From Fomes fomentarius (Eukaryota > Basidiomycota > Agaricomycetes > Polyporales > Polyporaceae), in the NCBI GenBank assembly GCA_022606135.1, contig JABYQN010000005.1, positions 2,914,001 to 2,978,000 on the forward strand: DNA of 64,000 nucleotides. The letters run 5' to 3'. The notes under the pieces are model-generated. The model searched no databases. It was not told where the DNA came from and saw only the letters and a list, made by a program, of their open reading frames with translations. The translations under genes and the position numbers were made by a program. How positions within the stretch are numbered: the first letter of the stretch is position 1; the number at the start of each line of letters is the position of its first letter. Positions 35,782-47,236 of this stretch are shown piece by piece.

Positions 35782-36957
35782 GTGGATGCGCGGGTTCGGT
35801 CTGCTTTTTGTTTTTTGCTGAGGTGCGTTTTTCCGATATTGCATTGAGGCTAGACGCGGTGGCTGACAATGTTTGCAGGATCGCCCTATTGTGCGCCATG
35901 TATCGATAATGGTTCTGGATCTGTATCATAGACCTCACGTCCTGTATTTACCACGCATCATGAGCTCGAGCATATACATGTGTTTCTATTCCGACCTTTG
36001 CAGTTGGCATCTTAACGGGACTCCGCTCTACAGTCTCGACTATCCCATCGGCTTCTCAAATCGCGTTGGAGGCACGGTCAGGGCCTGAGGACACTCAGAG
36101 CCTCTAGATTTCGATCGGACTGGCAGTTCTAGCCCGTCGCGCAACAGCGCCGTATGCAACAGCCGGGTGTGCTATCCCGACTCCGACTCGGTATCAACGT
36201 TACGCTTACTAGCCGTCAGATATTCCCGCCTGCCACTTAGAGTTTGGAAGATGTCATTGTGAGCTGCACCGGGTCTCCCGGGCGCGTGCCAGAACGCTCG
36301 ACGCAGTCTGGACCAGAACCCCCTCTGTGTTCCCTTGATGGTTTGCAAGCGCAACGTCGCCACGTGCCTTTCCGAGTCTTCAATTTGACAGGATACTGGA
36401 TCCACATACTCACGTCCAGACCGGTCCCTCTTCATGGCCAGTCAGTCACAAGAACGCGAAACAGCTGAGCGCCGTGCCCATGACGATGCGGTTATCCGTG
36501 TGGAGTATTGCTTCCCAGTCCGAGTTGCCAGCCTGACCCAGGCCCCTCCCCCCCGACAGATTGAATGGCGATGGCACAGGAACTGCATACTCCGGATAGA
36601 GCGCGAGTGCTACATGTACACTCCGCCCATGGCAGGGGACGGCCTAGAATCCAGACCGCCGGCCACTGCGGTTTATGTACCCCTCTCGGGCTCAATGCCA
36701 GGCGAGAGAGCATGTGGCCTGTGGCCTGTGGCGTGGCCTGGTCCTCTCTGGCAGCAGTACTGGAATCAATTGGCTTCGAGCCTCATAGACTATAGTATTA
36801 GTACAACGTAGAACTTCGGGGGTTCTGCCTGCTACTAGAATGGCTAAAGAACTTCTTCTTCTAGCGTCATGTCGCGCTCGGAGTCCACGGGCACGGCACG
36901 ACGCCTCGACCCCCGGGCGCCCTCGAGACCCCACTGCACAGTCCAGTTCGCCAACAG
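35782..36957. other. Intergenic, no gene recognised
   Basis: About 1.2 kb. A 125-codon plus-strand open frame at 36434-36811 has no recognisable motif and unusual composition; I do not call it. Confidence 0.4.
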
Positions 36958-38736
36958 TCAAAACACCGACGTGGTCTGGTCTTCGGAGTCCCGAAGTGTG
37001 CGGTCCATGCTCCCTGCTTCTTCTGTTTCTGAAGGGTCCAATGTCTCCACGGTGCTGGCGCTATGCGATACAACTTGGAAGTCTCCAGGCTCGAGCGCAT
37101 ACCCGACCGCCCCAAGGGCGGCGCGGTCGAGGAAGGAGCTGGAGCCGGACGTGGACCAGCCCGTCTCGGAGGCCCGGTGCTGCGTTCTGGTCTTCACTGC
37201 TTGCAGGTCCGTGAGGAAGCGCGAGACCAGGATAGCGGTGAAACTGCGGAGTCCAGAACCGGAACGTCAGCCAGCCAGCCAGCCAGTGCAGGTCGGAGAT
37301 GATGAGTAATGCGAGTGGACGCACGGCTCGATGAAGATGACCACGAAGCTCGTGTTGGAGAGCTCGGTCGTGCCTATCTGCACGATGCGTGGTGTCAACA
37401 CATCTCGGTACACAGGGGCCTAGAGGGGACCCGAACTCACGGAGAGCAGTGTAGTCGCGAAGTACAGAACGTTGAGTAGCAGGAGAACCCTTCTCAGGCC
37501 GAGGTAAGCTGTAGACTCCACGCGTGTGCTTCGAAGCACCTACAGGAAATATAAAGTTCCTAAAGGATGACTCTCCGTTGAGGTCATAACTAGGCGGGTG
37601 GATGACAAGACGGACATACCGTTCACCAGAAGTACTCTCGAGAATGTTGGTACGCTCGGGCGTGTCTCGACCAGTCGCACAGTGCGATATGTTGTCATCC
37701 AGGTTGTGACGACGACGACCGCATCCGCCAGGATCAGAGATGACCGGGACACGATTGTGACTGTCCAGAAAATAAACAGCGAACACAAGGAGCTCTCGGG
37801 GAGAAGACATACATCTGAGGGAAGGATGCGTCAGCTTCAGATACGCCCAATGTAAGAGGACAACTTTGATCACAGTACATCTTGGCAAGGCGGAGGGACA
37901 CGGTCGAGATAACTCCGCATCCAAGTTCCGGAAGCGCTGTTTCGGGATCATAGCCCACGTGAGTCCACGTTATGGACTGTACCTGCAAAATGCCACCAAA
38001 TCAGTCAAGGAGGAGCTGCACCGGTGTCTTGACTATAACTCACGAAGTTCAAAACGATGGTCACACTGGAGAGGAGAAGAACCAGCGCTGCCACGGACCA
38101 CCGTCTACCAGACATGGCATAGGCACGCATGGTGGAGAATACTACCTCAATACATTTTGTGAACGCGAGACATCTCAGGAAGGCGTATACAGACAACTCA
38201 CGAGCCCATGGGACATATTGCAGCAGTCCGAGCCATACAAACGCCCATCCTAGCACCTTACAGCTGGAAGTTGCATTCATCAGCTTGACCTCGTGTAAGA
38301 GCCCAGTGAATGGTCTGACCTCTGCCACCAGACATCAGCATCAGCACATCGGAGACAGAATCAGGAACGTACCGGGTTGGAGCGGGTAAGGATGACGAAG
38401 AAGTCGGACAGAACGAGTAGCAGAGGAAGGTATCTGTTGAAGAGGAACAGAATCGTCGCCCCGCTCACCGGCTCTCTCCAGAAGAGCTCGACTTCCTTTC
38501 TTATTGTGATCAACCATTCATACACGAGAAGCGCTATAGCATAAAATCGCCGTTAGTCAGAAGGACCAAAACGTATGGGGTTGTTCATACCAATCGCAGC
38601 AATGCTACAGTAATTGCCAGTGAATCTGTAGGATGCGCCAGTCAGAGATGTCTACCATCGCATCGACTAGAGACACTCACATTCCCTGAAGGACGATTTC
38701 AAGCTCTGATAGAGCATCTTCAGGTATAGACGACAT
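36958..38736 (-). CDS. DUF6533 seven-helix membrane protein, copy 1
   Basis: Ten minus-strand exons can be joined in phase: 38681-38736, 38591-38625, 38373-38533, 38202-38289, 38044-38141, 37874-37982, 37627-37814, 37441-37539, 37323-37375 and 36958-37243, giving about 390 aa. The N-terminus carries the DUF6533 signature: GNYCSIAAI, ALLVYEWLITIRKEVELFW, then FLFNRYLPLLLVLSDFF. Further hydrophobic helices follow (GWAFVWLGLLQYVPWA, WSVAALVLLLSSVTIVLNF, SSLILADAVVVVTTW, RRVLLLLNVLYFATTLL), then the family's cytosolic tail beginning with ILVSRFLTDLQAV. The tail is Ser/Asp/Glu-rich. DUF6533 proteins have seven predicted helices and are expanded in Agaricomycetes; receptor-like roles are proposed by topology only. 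The donor choices at 37873 (GTGATC) and 37626 (GTGAAC) are the least certain. A tandem homologue follows at 39540-41252. Confidence 0.8.
37267..37287 (+). repeat. CAGC tandem repeat in intron
   Basis: Four to five CAGC/CCAG units lie in the last intron of the minus-strand DUF6533 gene copy 1. Confidence 0.6.
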
Positions 38737-39539
38737 AACTCAAAAGCTCTCTGAGCGCAACTGTCGACTTTGAGCGTGCCAGGGACGTGGGTGAAGGTAG
38801 CAGTGGGATCAGCCTTGCGGTCCTGGTGCGGTTGGCCTCTACATAGGTCTTGGAGATCAATAATAGAGGGTCGGTGGTTCTATCATAAAGGCTGGGCAAA
38901 GATGGGCATGTTGACGTCGATGTTGTGTCAAGAAGACTTTGGCTCCGAGTCGGAGGAACCAACTCAAACCGCCGCGATGCAGGGATCACATTGAGCGCCC
39001 CCATTTCTGCAGTGTAAGAATAGCGCAAGTACTGATCTCTCAGACTCTGTCCTTGTTCTCATCAAGAGCAATCCTGAGGAGGTTCGTGGCGGTGCAGGTG
39101 GAAGTTCGGTTACTGATATTGATGCCATGAAAGGCGAATTCCCACGGATCGGTGAGCTTCTTCAACTTCTCTCTGATGCTGCGACCTCACAGAACTCGAA
39201 CTCTGTACTTCATTCTCGCAAGCACATGCTCACGGCCTTACATTGACCGAGGCGCTGCGTATCCAATATGAAAAGTACCAGGAACTTCACACAGGATCGA
39301 GGTCCGCCGAACTGTACGTCTTGATTATCACTCTTGTCATCTCATAATCGTTCCTGCGGATACGCTGGCAGTGCATACTACAGCTTGTTTTGACTCAACT
39401 GACAACGGAGGATCTGCCTCATCATCACTGCCTCCGCAGTCAGGACAAAAAGCTTGTATGTCATCGGTCGTTCCCAGTCGTTCCGAGAAACGTCTACTGA
39501 TACATGACCTCCATGCTATGCATCATCCTCTCTTCTCGT
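38737..39539. other. Intergenic between the two DUF6533 genes
   Basis: About 0.8 kb; it must contain the promoter of copy 1 and the 3' end of copy 2. No other feature seen. Confidence 0.4.
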
Positions 39540-41252
39540 TCATGCCACCTCGATCCCCTCTTTGAAGCCTCTAGGTTCAGGCTCAGATGAACCTATATTC
39601 GAATCAAGCGCTCCCAGGACACGATCGAGGACAGACGACGACGAGTCTGTGCCAAAGTTGAGAGACTGCTGGTGCTCTGTTCTCCTCTTCGCCGCCTGGA
39701 GTTCCATGAGGAAGTTCGAGACAAGGATAGAGGTGATACTGCGTGATGACGAGCTTGAATGTCAGAGAATAAAAGGGATTGTTATAGATGGAATGGAGTG
39801 GCGCACGGTTCTGCAAAGCTCACGACCAGGGATGCCTCTTCCGAACCGTTGGAGGCGACCTGTTAAGTGGTAGGTGACAGATGGTGAGTGCCGTTAGTGC
39901 GGATGCTCGAGCTTATGCGGTGGTGGTAGGACTGACCGAGAGCAAGGATAGTACCAAATGCAAGATGTTCAATACCGTGAGGACCCTAAGAAAATCATGA
40001 ATAGGGTCTGGTATGCGAAAATTCGCTGGAGGACACTCACACGAAGTACACGATACCTGCAGCAAACCGGGTGAGCTACTGTGGTAGTGTCATCGGGGCT
40101 ACACATTGATTTACTCACCGTTTCGATACAGCAGGGTTTGAAACGATGGCACATTCTCGTGCCTGTATTGGGAACGAGTGCTCTTGTATGTGGTGACCCA
40201 TGTGATAGCGACAACCAGGGCGTCCGCGAGGATGAAGGATGTCCGTGAAGCTATCATGACTGCATATAGATGAGGATGAGCACAAGGGGGAGTGTGTTCT
40301 AGATAGGAGACGAACATCTATTCGTAGACATGTGAGGAACGCGAATGCGACGAAAGGCAACGGAACGAACATCACCGAAAGTCCATGGGGTACGTCGCTC
40401 GTGCTGAAGCACCCAAAGAGGGGTTCATAAGCCCCATGCTCCCAACGGTATCCGAGCTGCGGAGATGCATTGTATCAGGGTGGTAACATCCTTGCCTTCG
40501 CGGGATTGATAACGCACCGTGTTGAGAATGACCGGGAAGGCAGAGAAGACCAGTACTGGCAGAGCTACGTACCATCGTCTCCCGGATATCGCGTAGGCAC
40601 GGAGGACAGAGAAAACTGTGAGAAGAGGTGAGGATTGCCACTTCAATGTCATATGGCTGTCTACTAACGTGTCCAAGGAATGTACTGCATTATCTCTAGG
40701 GTCTTTGACATCATTGCAGAAACGTTGCAGCTACAGTGATTATCAGGTCCTGTGGGCCGTTCTCATACTACATGTGACTGGACGAGGTACCTCTGTTTTA
40801 TCCAAAGATTAGTAAATCGTATCATACAGCTGAAAATGTGTGGGCAGCTAGACTTGGTCTGAAAGCGCATAACCTCCTGAAAAGCTTGACGCGAAGTAAA
40901 CGATTGGGATGTATCTGTTCGCAATGAACAAGAGCGTTGCTCCGGTGAACTGCCTCTTCCAAAAGAGGTTGACCTCTTGGGCAAACGTCGTCGCCCAAGC
41001 ATACACGAGTAACCCTGCACGCCGGCGAAGGACGTCGTTGGTCAGTGCGTGTGTGAAACCGTCACGGTTAGTACGGCCTACTGGAAACGCACCAATTATA
41101 GAAACAACGGCATAGTTCCCTGTCTGTCTAGATACATGGAGGAGTGTTAGTACCGGCTAGATGTGAGTGCAATAAATTCAAGCTGCTGCTACTCACATAG
41201 ACGAGAACAAAGAGATGATCTGGGAAACTTCGGAATCTGGCGTAGAGGCCAT
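39540..41252 (-). CDS. DUF6533 seven-helix membrane protein, copy 2
   Basis: Minus-strand gene homologous to the copy at 36958-38736. The start exon from ATG 41252 reads MASTPDSEVSQIISLFSS, splicing to IQTGNYAVVSII, then LLVYAWATTFAQEVNLFW and FIANRYIPIVYFASSF, the DUF6533 core in the same exon arrangement as copy 1. Later exons give MQYIPWT, FSVLRAYAISGRRWYVAL, VPLPFVAFAFLTCLRI, SFILADALVVAITWVTTY and the tail ILVSNFLMELQAAKRRTEH with end GFKEGIEVA. I verified the first three splice joins and the C-terminal frame but did not resolve every internal exon, so intactness is probable rather than shown. Same family and likely topology as copy 1, from which it arose by tandem duplication. Confidence 0.72.
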
Positions 41253-42177
41253 GATGTTTGCGTAGACGGGTAGGCGGGCAGTCTCTCAGTGGGGATAGAT
41301 TGACTGAAACCTCGCCGCCAAACGACGGTGTTTTATATGCACCAATCGCCCTCGCGACAGTGCCAGTGTGCGGCGAAGCTCATGATAAATTTGGAGAACA
41401 TGATTCACTTCGAGACCATGATTAAGTTGGAGAAGGTATCGATTCTGAAGTGTCCTGCCATGCCTCGTCTTGCAGATGCGCCGACAGTATAGCCTAGCGA
41501 ATGCGCCACACATGCATCCTACATAAAGCACAAGCATGATCGCTGGCAGTGACATCGTGCCCCTAGAACAGGAGAACAGGAAGAAGATCGTAGCTGTTTG
41601 ATAGACTCACATTAACGGTTGAAGTCGAGATGGCACGCGGAGTCTGACAACCTCTGTCCGTTCTGTGCGTGGCGTCGGAGATAATCATGATTGTGTCGAG
41701 GATTGAATGGGCGACAGATGAGACGAGGGTTTAGAAGACCTTGATCTAGGGGGTTGATGTTGCCGACCAGGCCGTTTTATCCATCATGATCACGTGGAGC
41801 CATGGCTATGGGTGTCGCCGCATTTACTGTTAGTACAGCTTCCATAGACCGCAGCGACTACTAGATTCGGATGGAGCAAGGTGTATAATACGTATTGCAC
41901 TCTAGACGATCTTTCCGTGTATCCTACATTCGGTGGCAACTGTAACAGTCAACAATCTCAATGCGCCGGTGTAAGTCCGCAATTGTTATATATGCGTACT
42001 AGCGTATGGGGCCTCATGCATGTAAACAAGATTAGTAGTTGTGCAAGGAACGATTGACAGAGTGGAATATGTTGGGTGATATATCTAGAAGCTAATCAAA
42101 GCGAACCGCGCGAGAGCGGTCGTGAGATGCGTGATATCGTAACCATATACTCAGCGCCTCACAGTAGCGAGAAGCGT
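41253..42177. other. Intergenic, no gene recognised
   Basis: About 0.9 kb between the DUF6533 gene and the 3' end of the AspRS-DUF2156 fusion gene. A short hydrophobic minus-strand frame (41286-41555) has no family match I know. Confidence 0.4.
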
Positions 42178-45100
42178 TTACTTCGGTTTCTGTAGCATAG
42201 CCATTATGGCTTCTATGCCCTTGACACCAAGACCGCCCTTGGGATAGCAGATATACAACTGCGAACACGTACCAATAAGCACCTCATCTCGTAACTCAAA
42301 AACCACGACAGGGGTCACTCACTGGATCTTGCCATGCCCCAAACTTGCTGCGGAAGTCACCCTTGCCCATAAGGTTGAACGCCGACGACAGACCACTGTA
42401 CGCCTTCTCGAGCGTCTTCACACGGAAGCCATGCACATTGTCCACAGGCCGCAGCCTCCCCGTCGCGCCTGCGCCAAACGTCGCGGTCTTCACCCCCGCA
42501 TCGCCCAGCTTTTTGATGACGTGCGTCAGAATGTACTCAATCGCGCCAAGTGGTGCGCCGGGGAATTCGAGGGCCCACTTGATCTGGAACCCATGCTTCG
42601 GCGAGAGCTGGGCGAGTACGACCATCGCGCAGGGCTGTCATGGCGAGCGTCAGACCGACGTCCGAATCACCGAAGAGAAGTAGAATACGATGATCGCAGC
42701 CCGACGTGACCTACCTTGCCGTCCTTGTCTACAGCGTAGAAGTACTTGCGGTGCTGCATATCATCGAACGGCCTGACGCCCGTAAGATGAATCTGCGTAC
42801 CATTGCGGTTGTGCTCCCACTCTGTACACCGCTGCTGTAGCTGCTCCCGCACATGTGGGTCCATCTCCTGGCCCACCTCGACGACCTTCACACCTTCGCG
42901 CTCGGCACGGTGGACCTTGCGACGGACAGTCTTGTCCGCCTCCGCAGGGTCGATCTCCGTCGGGTTGATGCGCTCTTCCGCGACGGCGATGACGGCGCCC
43001 CATCCGAGGTCTTCAGCGAGATACTGCTCGGTCGCCTTGTCCACGCAGCACCAGACGGGTTTGAGATTCTCCTGGTGGATGTGCGTGAGGAATGCCTTAA
43101 CCACGCGCGGGATCTGATCTGTTGCGCATAGTGGGTTGCCGAAGATAACAGCGAAGCCGTCCTGGGGGATGTAGCCCACCGCCGCCGCAGTAGCCTTATC
43201 GCGCCATATGGTCCAGGCGGGATCTGTCCAACTTGTGTTGGTCGCGTCGCCGTACTTCGCAATGAGCTAGTGTCCACGATGAGTGTCAACGAGACGCCGC
43301 TATGAACAGATTTCAGGCACATACGTTCTCGAGCGGCGGCATCTCGCCATGGCGCTTGCCCGCGAAGGTGGGCGATTCTGGGCCATGCAGAATCAACGAG
43401 TTTGCAACAGTCATCGCAGCCTCTGTTGGGTCCTGCCCGCGAATGATGAAACTGCGCGGGTCGCGAGGGAATAGACTCGCCCAGCGGACATTCCCGAGCT
43501 TTAAGAATAACATGACGACTCGCTCCAGGCCGACGCCGCCTCCACCGTGCTGTAGTTTTATGACGTCAACAAGCTGAATGGAACAGCCACTGTGTGGAAG
43601 CGACTTACTGGAGGACATCCCCACCTGAAACCGTCAACATACTCCTTCATCGTGTCCGGTTCAACCCCGACTTCCTTCATACGCTCCTCAAGGAGGGGAG
43701 CAATGTGGACACGCTGACCGCCAGAAAGGATCTCCTCTCCGCGCAGGAAGAAATCGTACGAGTTTGACAGTTTCTTCGTACGACATCTCATGTCAGACAG
43801 ACTCAAGCTACACAGCGTTGGTGCTTACCGAGTTCTCTGGATCTGGCATCGTGTAGAAGGGGCGTACATCGAGCGGGAACTTGTCAAGGATGTAGTAGTC
43901 TGTACCGTACTTTTCCTTGACGAGCTGTCCGAGCCGTTGTTCCGCACGTGTACTCAAATCCTCAAACTCGTTGATCTCGCTGCCGTCCTCCTCTGTCCAT
44001 CCGGATTCCTTCAGCATGCTGATGCCCTCTGCAAACCTAAGACGAGGAGTCTCGTCGAGAATGACAACGTCCTCATGAGGGTAAAACTTCTTCACCGTCT
44101 CGATCTAATATTGGCACAGGTGAGATGAAGGGCTCAGGAAGCCAAGAGAGCCAATCTCGTACCTCGTCACGGAAGCGAGAAAGCAGATTCTTGAACATGA
44201 ACTTGAACAAGTCGTCCAAGAGTTCCAAGACCTCATGGTAATGGCTGTCAATGGCCATTTCGAGATCGAGACCGGTAAACTCCGTTAAATGCCGATGCGT
44301 GTTCGAGTTCTCTGCCCTAAATACGGGTCCAATCTCGAAGACGCGTTCCATATCTGCGGCAATGCACATCTGCTTGGCGAGCTGCGGACTTTGCGCGAGA
44401 TATGCCGGTCGTCGGAAGTAATCAACCTTGAAGACGGCTGCGCCGGACTCGGTTGAAGAACCTTGCAACTTCGAGGAGTGAATTTCGATAAATCCTCGCT
44501 CCGTCAGGTACGACCGAAACAACTCGCAGACACCAGCGTGAATCCGGAAGATGGATTGTGATGCCGGAGCCTGAATCACGTCAGCGGCGGTTGATGTGTC
44601 ACACAAGAGACAGATACTTACTCGTAAGTCAAGAACTCGATGGTCAAGACGTGTACGCTCGCCAACTCTAGAAAATTGGGCGTCGTCCTAGGCATCCTAT
44701 TGAGAGCTAGGCAAGTCGGTGTAATGGCGAGCACGTACCCTATCATAGTACTCCTTCGGCCTAGAGACATCCTCTAATTGGAATGGCAATGTTTCGGTAG
44801 GCGCGACCATGACATGCAACTATAACAGAGTATGAGCCGTCGTAGATTATGTATGCAGTTGAATGCAATTACCTTGTGTATTTTAATCTCATACTCATGG
44901 ATCGATGTACTACGGACCCTCTCCTGGTCTAATGGTGGCCGCTGCACTATACCTTCCACGCGGACTATAGATTCACGGGCGATACCCTCAGCCCATCGGA
45001 CCATAGTTTGTGAGACTTGGTCCGGGTCTTCAGTCAGGACACCTTGTATGGTGGTGAACTGATGGCGTAGAACGAGGAAGACAATCTTGGTACCTGCATG

Positions 45101-45769
45101 TGACCGTTAGGAGATGCGAGAACAATATTTCCAAGATACGCACCCAGTGGGCGGATATGGTGGACGCGAGCGCGGAATACTACTTGATCGCCCTCTTTTT
45201 TACTGGGAATGTCACGTAAATTATCAAATTTGTGCTCTGGTAAACTGTCAGCTTGCGACGGCATCCAGGAGATGATGAGACCCACCAGAACGAGTCTGAG
45301 ACTGCAACAATTCAAGGTCTCCCCAATGATCTCGCAAGGGATCCTGAGATGCACGTTGATGTCAGATTAGAACAGCTCACTGGTCTTTCGCTTGAAACGC
45401 GGGCTCCGAGACAGGACGGAAGGAACGTACTTCTTCATGCGCTTTTCTCATGCGCTCCTTGCGCGCGCGAGCCTCCTCCTCCTCTTTTACTTCCCGTTCC
45501 TCCCTTCTGTCCTCTTTCTGCTCGGTGAACGATAAGCTGCATTCATCGGAAATGCTGGTTGGTCGATGAAGCTTTGACTCTGCTTTCTGCTGCTTCTGTG
45601 CCGCCGTCTTGCCGTTCGCGTTCGCGTCGTCGTGCTTCTCGCCCTTCTCGGCGCTGCCGTTCGCAACCCCGCGCGCGTCACCTTCTGTAGATGCACGAAC
45701 AGTGCTACTCTTGGAGGAGGATCGAGTATGGAAGACGACCTTTGAGATCGCCTTCTTGATTGATGCCAT
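42178..45769 (-). CDS. erdS: AspRS-DUF2156 fusion, ergosteryl-3beta-O-L-aspartate synthase type
   Basis: Thirteen minus-strand exons (45431-45769, 45286-45343, 45144-45236, 44873-45093, 44739-44819, 44622-44657, 44163-44570, 43829-44104, 43609-43773, 43325-43549, 42715-43266, 42323-42634, 42178-42258) total 2847 nt, 948 aa. Residues 1-113 are a charged extension. About 130-260 is the OB-fold anticodon domain ([22 protein letters not shown]). About 265-635 is a eukaryotic AspRS core: [29 protein letters not shown], motif 2 [35 protein letters not shown] and motif 3 [18 protein letters not shown]. About 636-948 is a DUF2156/LPG-synthase-like domain ([64 protein letters not shown]). In characterised fungal ErdS the AspRS half charges tRNA-Asp and the DUF2156 half transfers Asp to the ergosterol 3-OH. 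The exon 6 acceptor (GCGAG) is non-typical. A TATATA lies at 45841-45846. Confidence 0.93.
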
Positions 45770-46419
45770 GGTGGGGATGGGGTGGTGGATGTAAGCGGTC
45801 GTGATGTGGGAGGTGATAGTGCGTGAAGATGTGCAGCGAGTATATAAGCCGCGTCGATGCGGGCAAGGGGGAGAGATGTACCGTGAGCGGTCGTAGGACC
45901 GATGCAGACTCCTTTTGCTGTTGCACCTAGCTTATTCTAGACACGACGTCATCGGCTTCGCGCGCGCGGACGTCATCAGTCCCTTCCATAGATGGAAACA
46001 CCTCTAGCTCATTCTCTTGACTTTCTAGAATGAACTCACCTATCTCAATCTCACTAATCCGCCCTTCCGCAAACACCGGCGCTGGTGTAATGAGCGCATA
46101 GTTCACTCAACCTGGAAATCGGAATGTACGCATAGACCCGGCCATGACTCTACTCTAAAGGTATGCGTTACGTATGACGTGCGAGAAGCTCTGGAGCCGG
46201 AGCTCCCTTGGAGTCCGAGATACTGCAGAGGTATAATCAGCGTTCACTCCAAAGCAATTTCACGGGCAATCGGCCCGTGACTTGGCTCACCTCAATCCGA
46301 CTTCGTGGTGGGCAACACATCCGTTTCATTGCGCATTGGCAAAGACTCGGAACCGAGATCATATATTGGGCACAAATGTCTTCAGCGCATCGTATCTGTA
46401 ATGAGGGGTAAAGCTAGGA
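45770..46419. promoter_or_regulatory. Upstream region of the AspRS-DUF2156 gene
   Basis: Holds the promoter of the minus-strand fusion gene, with a TATATA at 45841-45846 about 75 bp before its ATG, and the 5' flank of tRNA-Arg. Nothing else recognised. Confidence 0.45.
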
Positions 46420-46492
46420 GCCCCCGTTGTCTAATGGTTATGACGTCAGACTTCTAATCTGGAGGTTGCGGGTTCGAGTCCCGCCGGGGGTT
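46420..46492 (+). tRNA. tRNA-Arg (TCT anticodon), no intron
   Basis: Acceptor stem 46420-46426 pairs with 46485-46491 (first pair is G-T), discriminator T46492. The D loop contains AATGGTTA. Anticodon stem 46446-46450 pairs with 46458-46462; anticodon TCT at 46453-46455. T stem 46468-46472 pairs with 46480-46484 with loop TTCGAGT. The 3' flank has short T runs (TTTG, TTTTG) that may terminate Pol III. It decodes AGA Arg codons. Confidence 0.92.
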
Positions 46493-47236
46493 CTACTTTG
46501 TTTTGCATTATTTCCGTTGTCCACCTCCCGACTCCATTTTTTGCAGTGCAAATCCCCACAAGTGTGTTATGGAACTACGAGTCTTACAGGCGGCATTATA
46601 CATATGAATACTTGGAATCAAAATATCTTGTCACTTCCTATCCATATGTCAGAAGACGCATCATGACTTCGATTGCTTGTAGCTCTTCGTCCCACTAGTC
46701 AGGTCGACCTCTCGACAGCTTGTAGCTTTTCTCCCACTAGTCCGTTCGGCTTCTCATCAGACTCTAGAACACTGGTGGTTGCCACTGTAGAACACTCCTC
46801 CTTGGAAGCTTTATACCTTGTAGTCGTGAACTCAAAGAAGGACGGGCCGGGCTGACTGCGTCACGGTCGGCGTAATGTGCGGTTCAGTAATTCAGAATCA
46901 GTGCAATGCGCTAGCTGTCAGATATATCAATCATACGTGCGTCTATGCTCGGGATGCAATGGTGCGCCGGTGTCGATGGCGGCAGCTGCCATACTCACGC
47001 GCGCAGCGCCAGCCCCTGGTGTGCCATACTAAGCCAAACTCATGTTACTCACGGCAGTGCTTGGATCTAGGTATATACTGACTACAAAGCGTCTGAATGA
47101 GTATCACGCGGTGATAGACGACGTCGGTTCTGCCAGACAGGCTCTGACAAGGAAGCATGCTATCATGATATAAGGAGCCTGCGAGAGGACTCAGACTATA
47201 GTCTCCCAGTGAAGCCTTCCCGACCTTACACTTATC
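46493..47236. other. Intergenic, no feature seen
   Basis: About 0.7 kb; no gene recognised on either strand. Confidence 0.4.

Noticed and set aside
36434..36811. 125-codon plus-strand open frame
   Set aside because: No recognisable domain and no conserved pattern; best treated as chance.
41286..41555. Hydrophobic minus-strand frame next to the DUF6533 gene
   Set aside because: It does not contain the DUF6533 signature and does not join to neighbouring exons.
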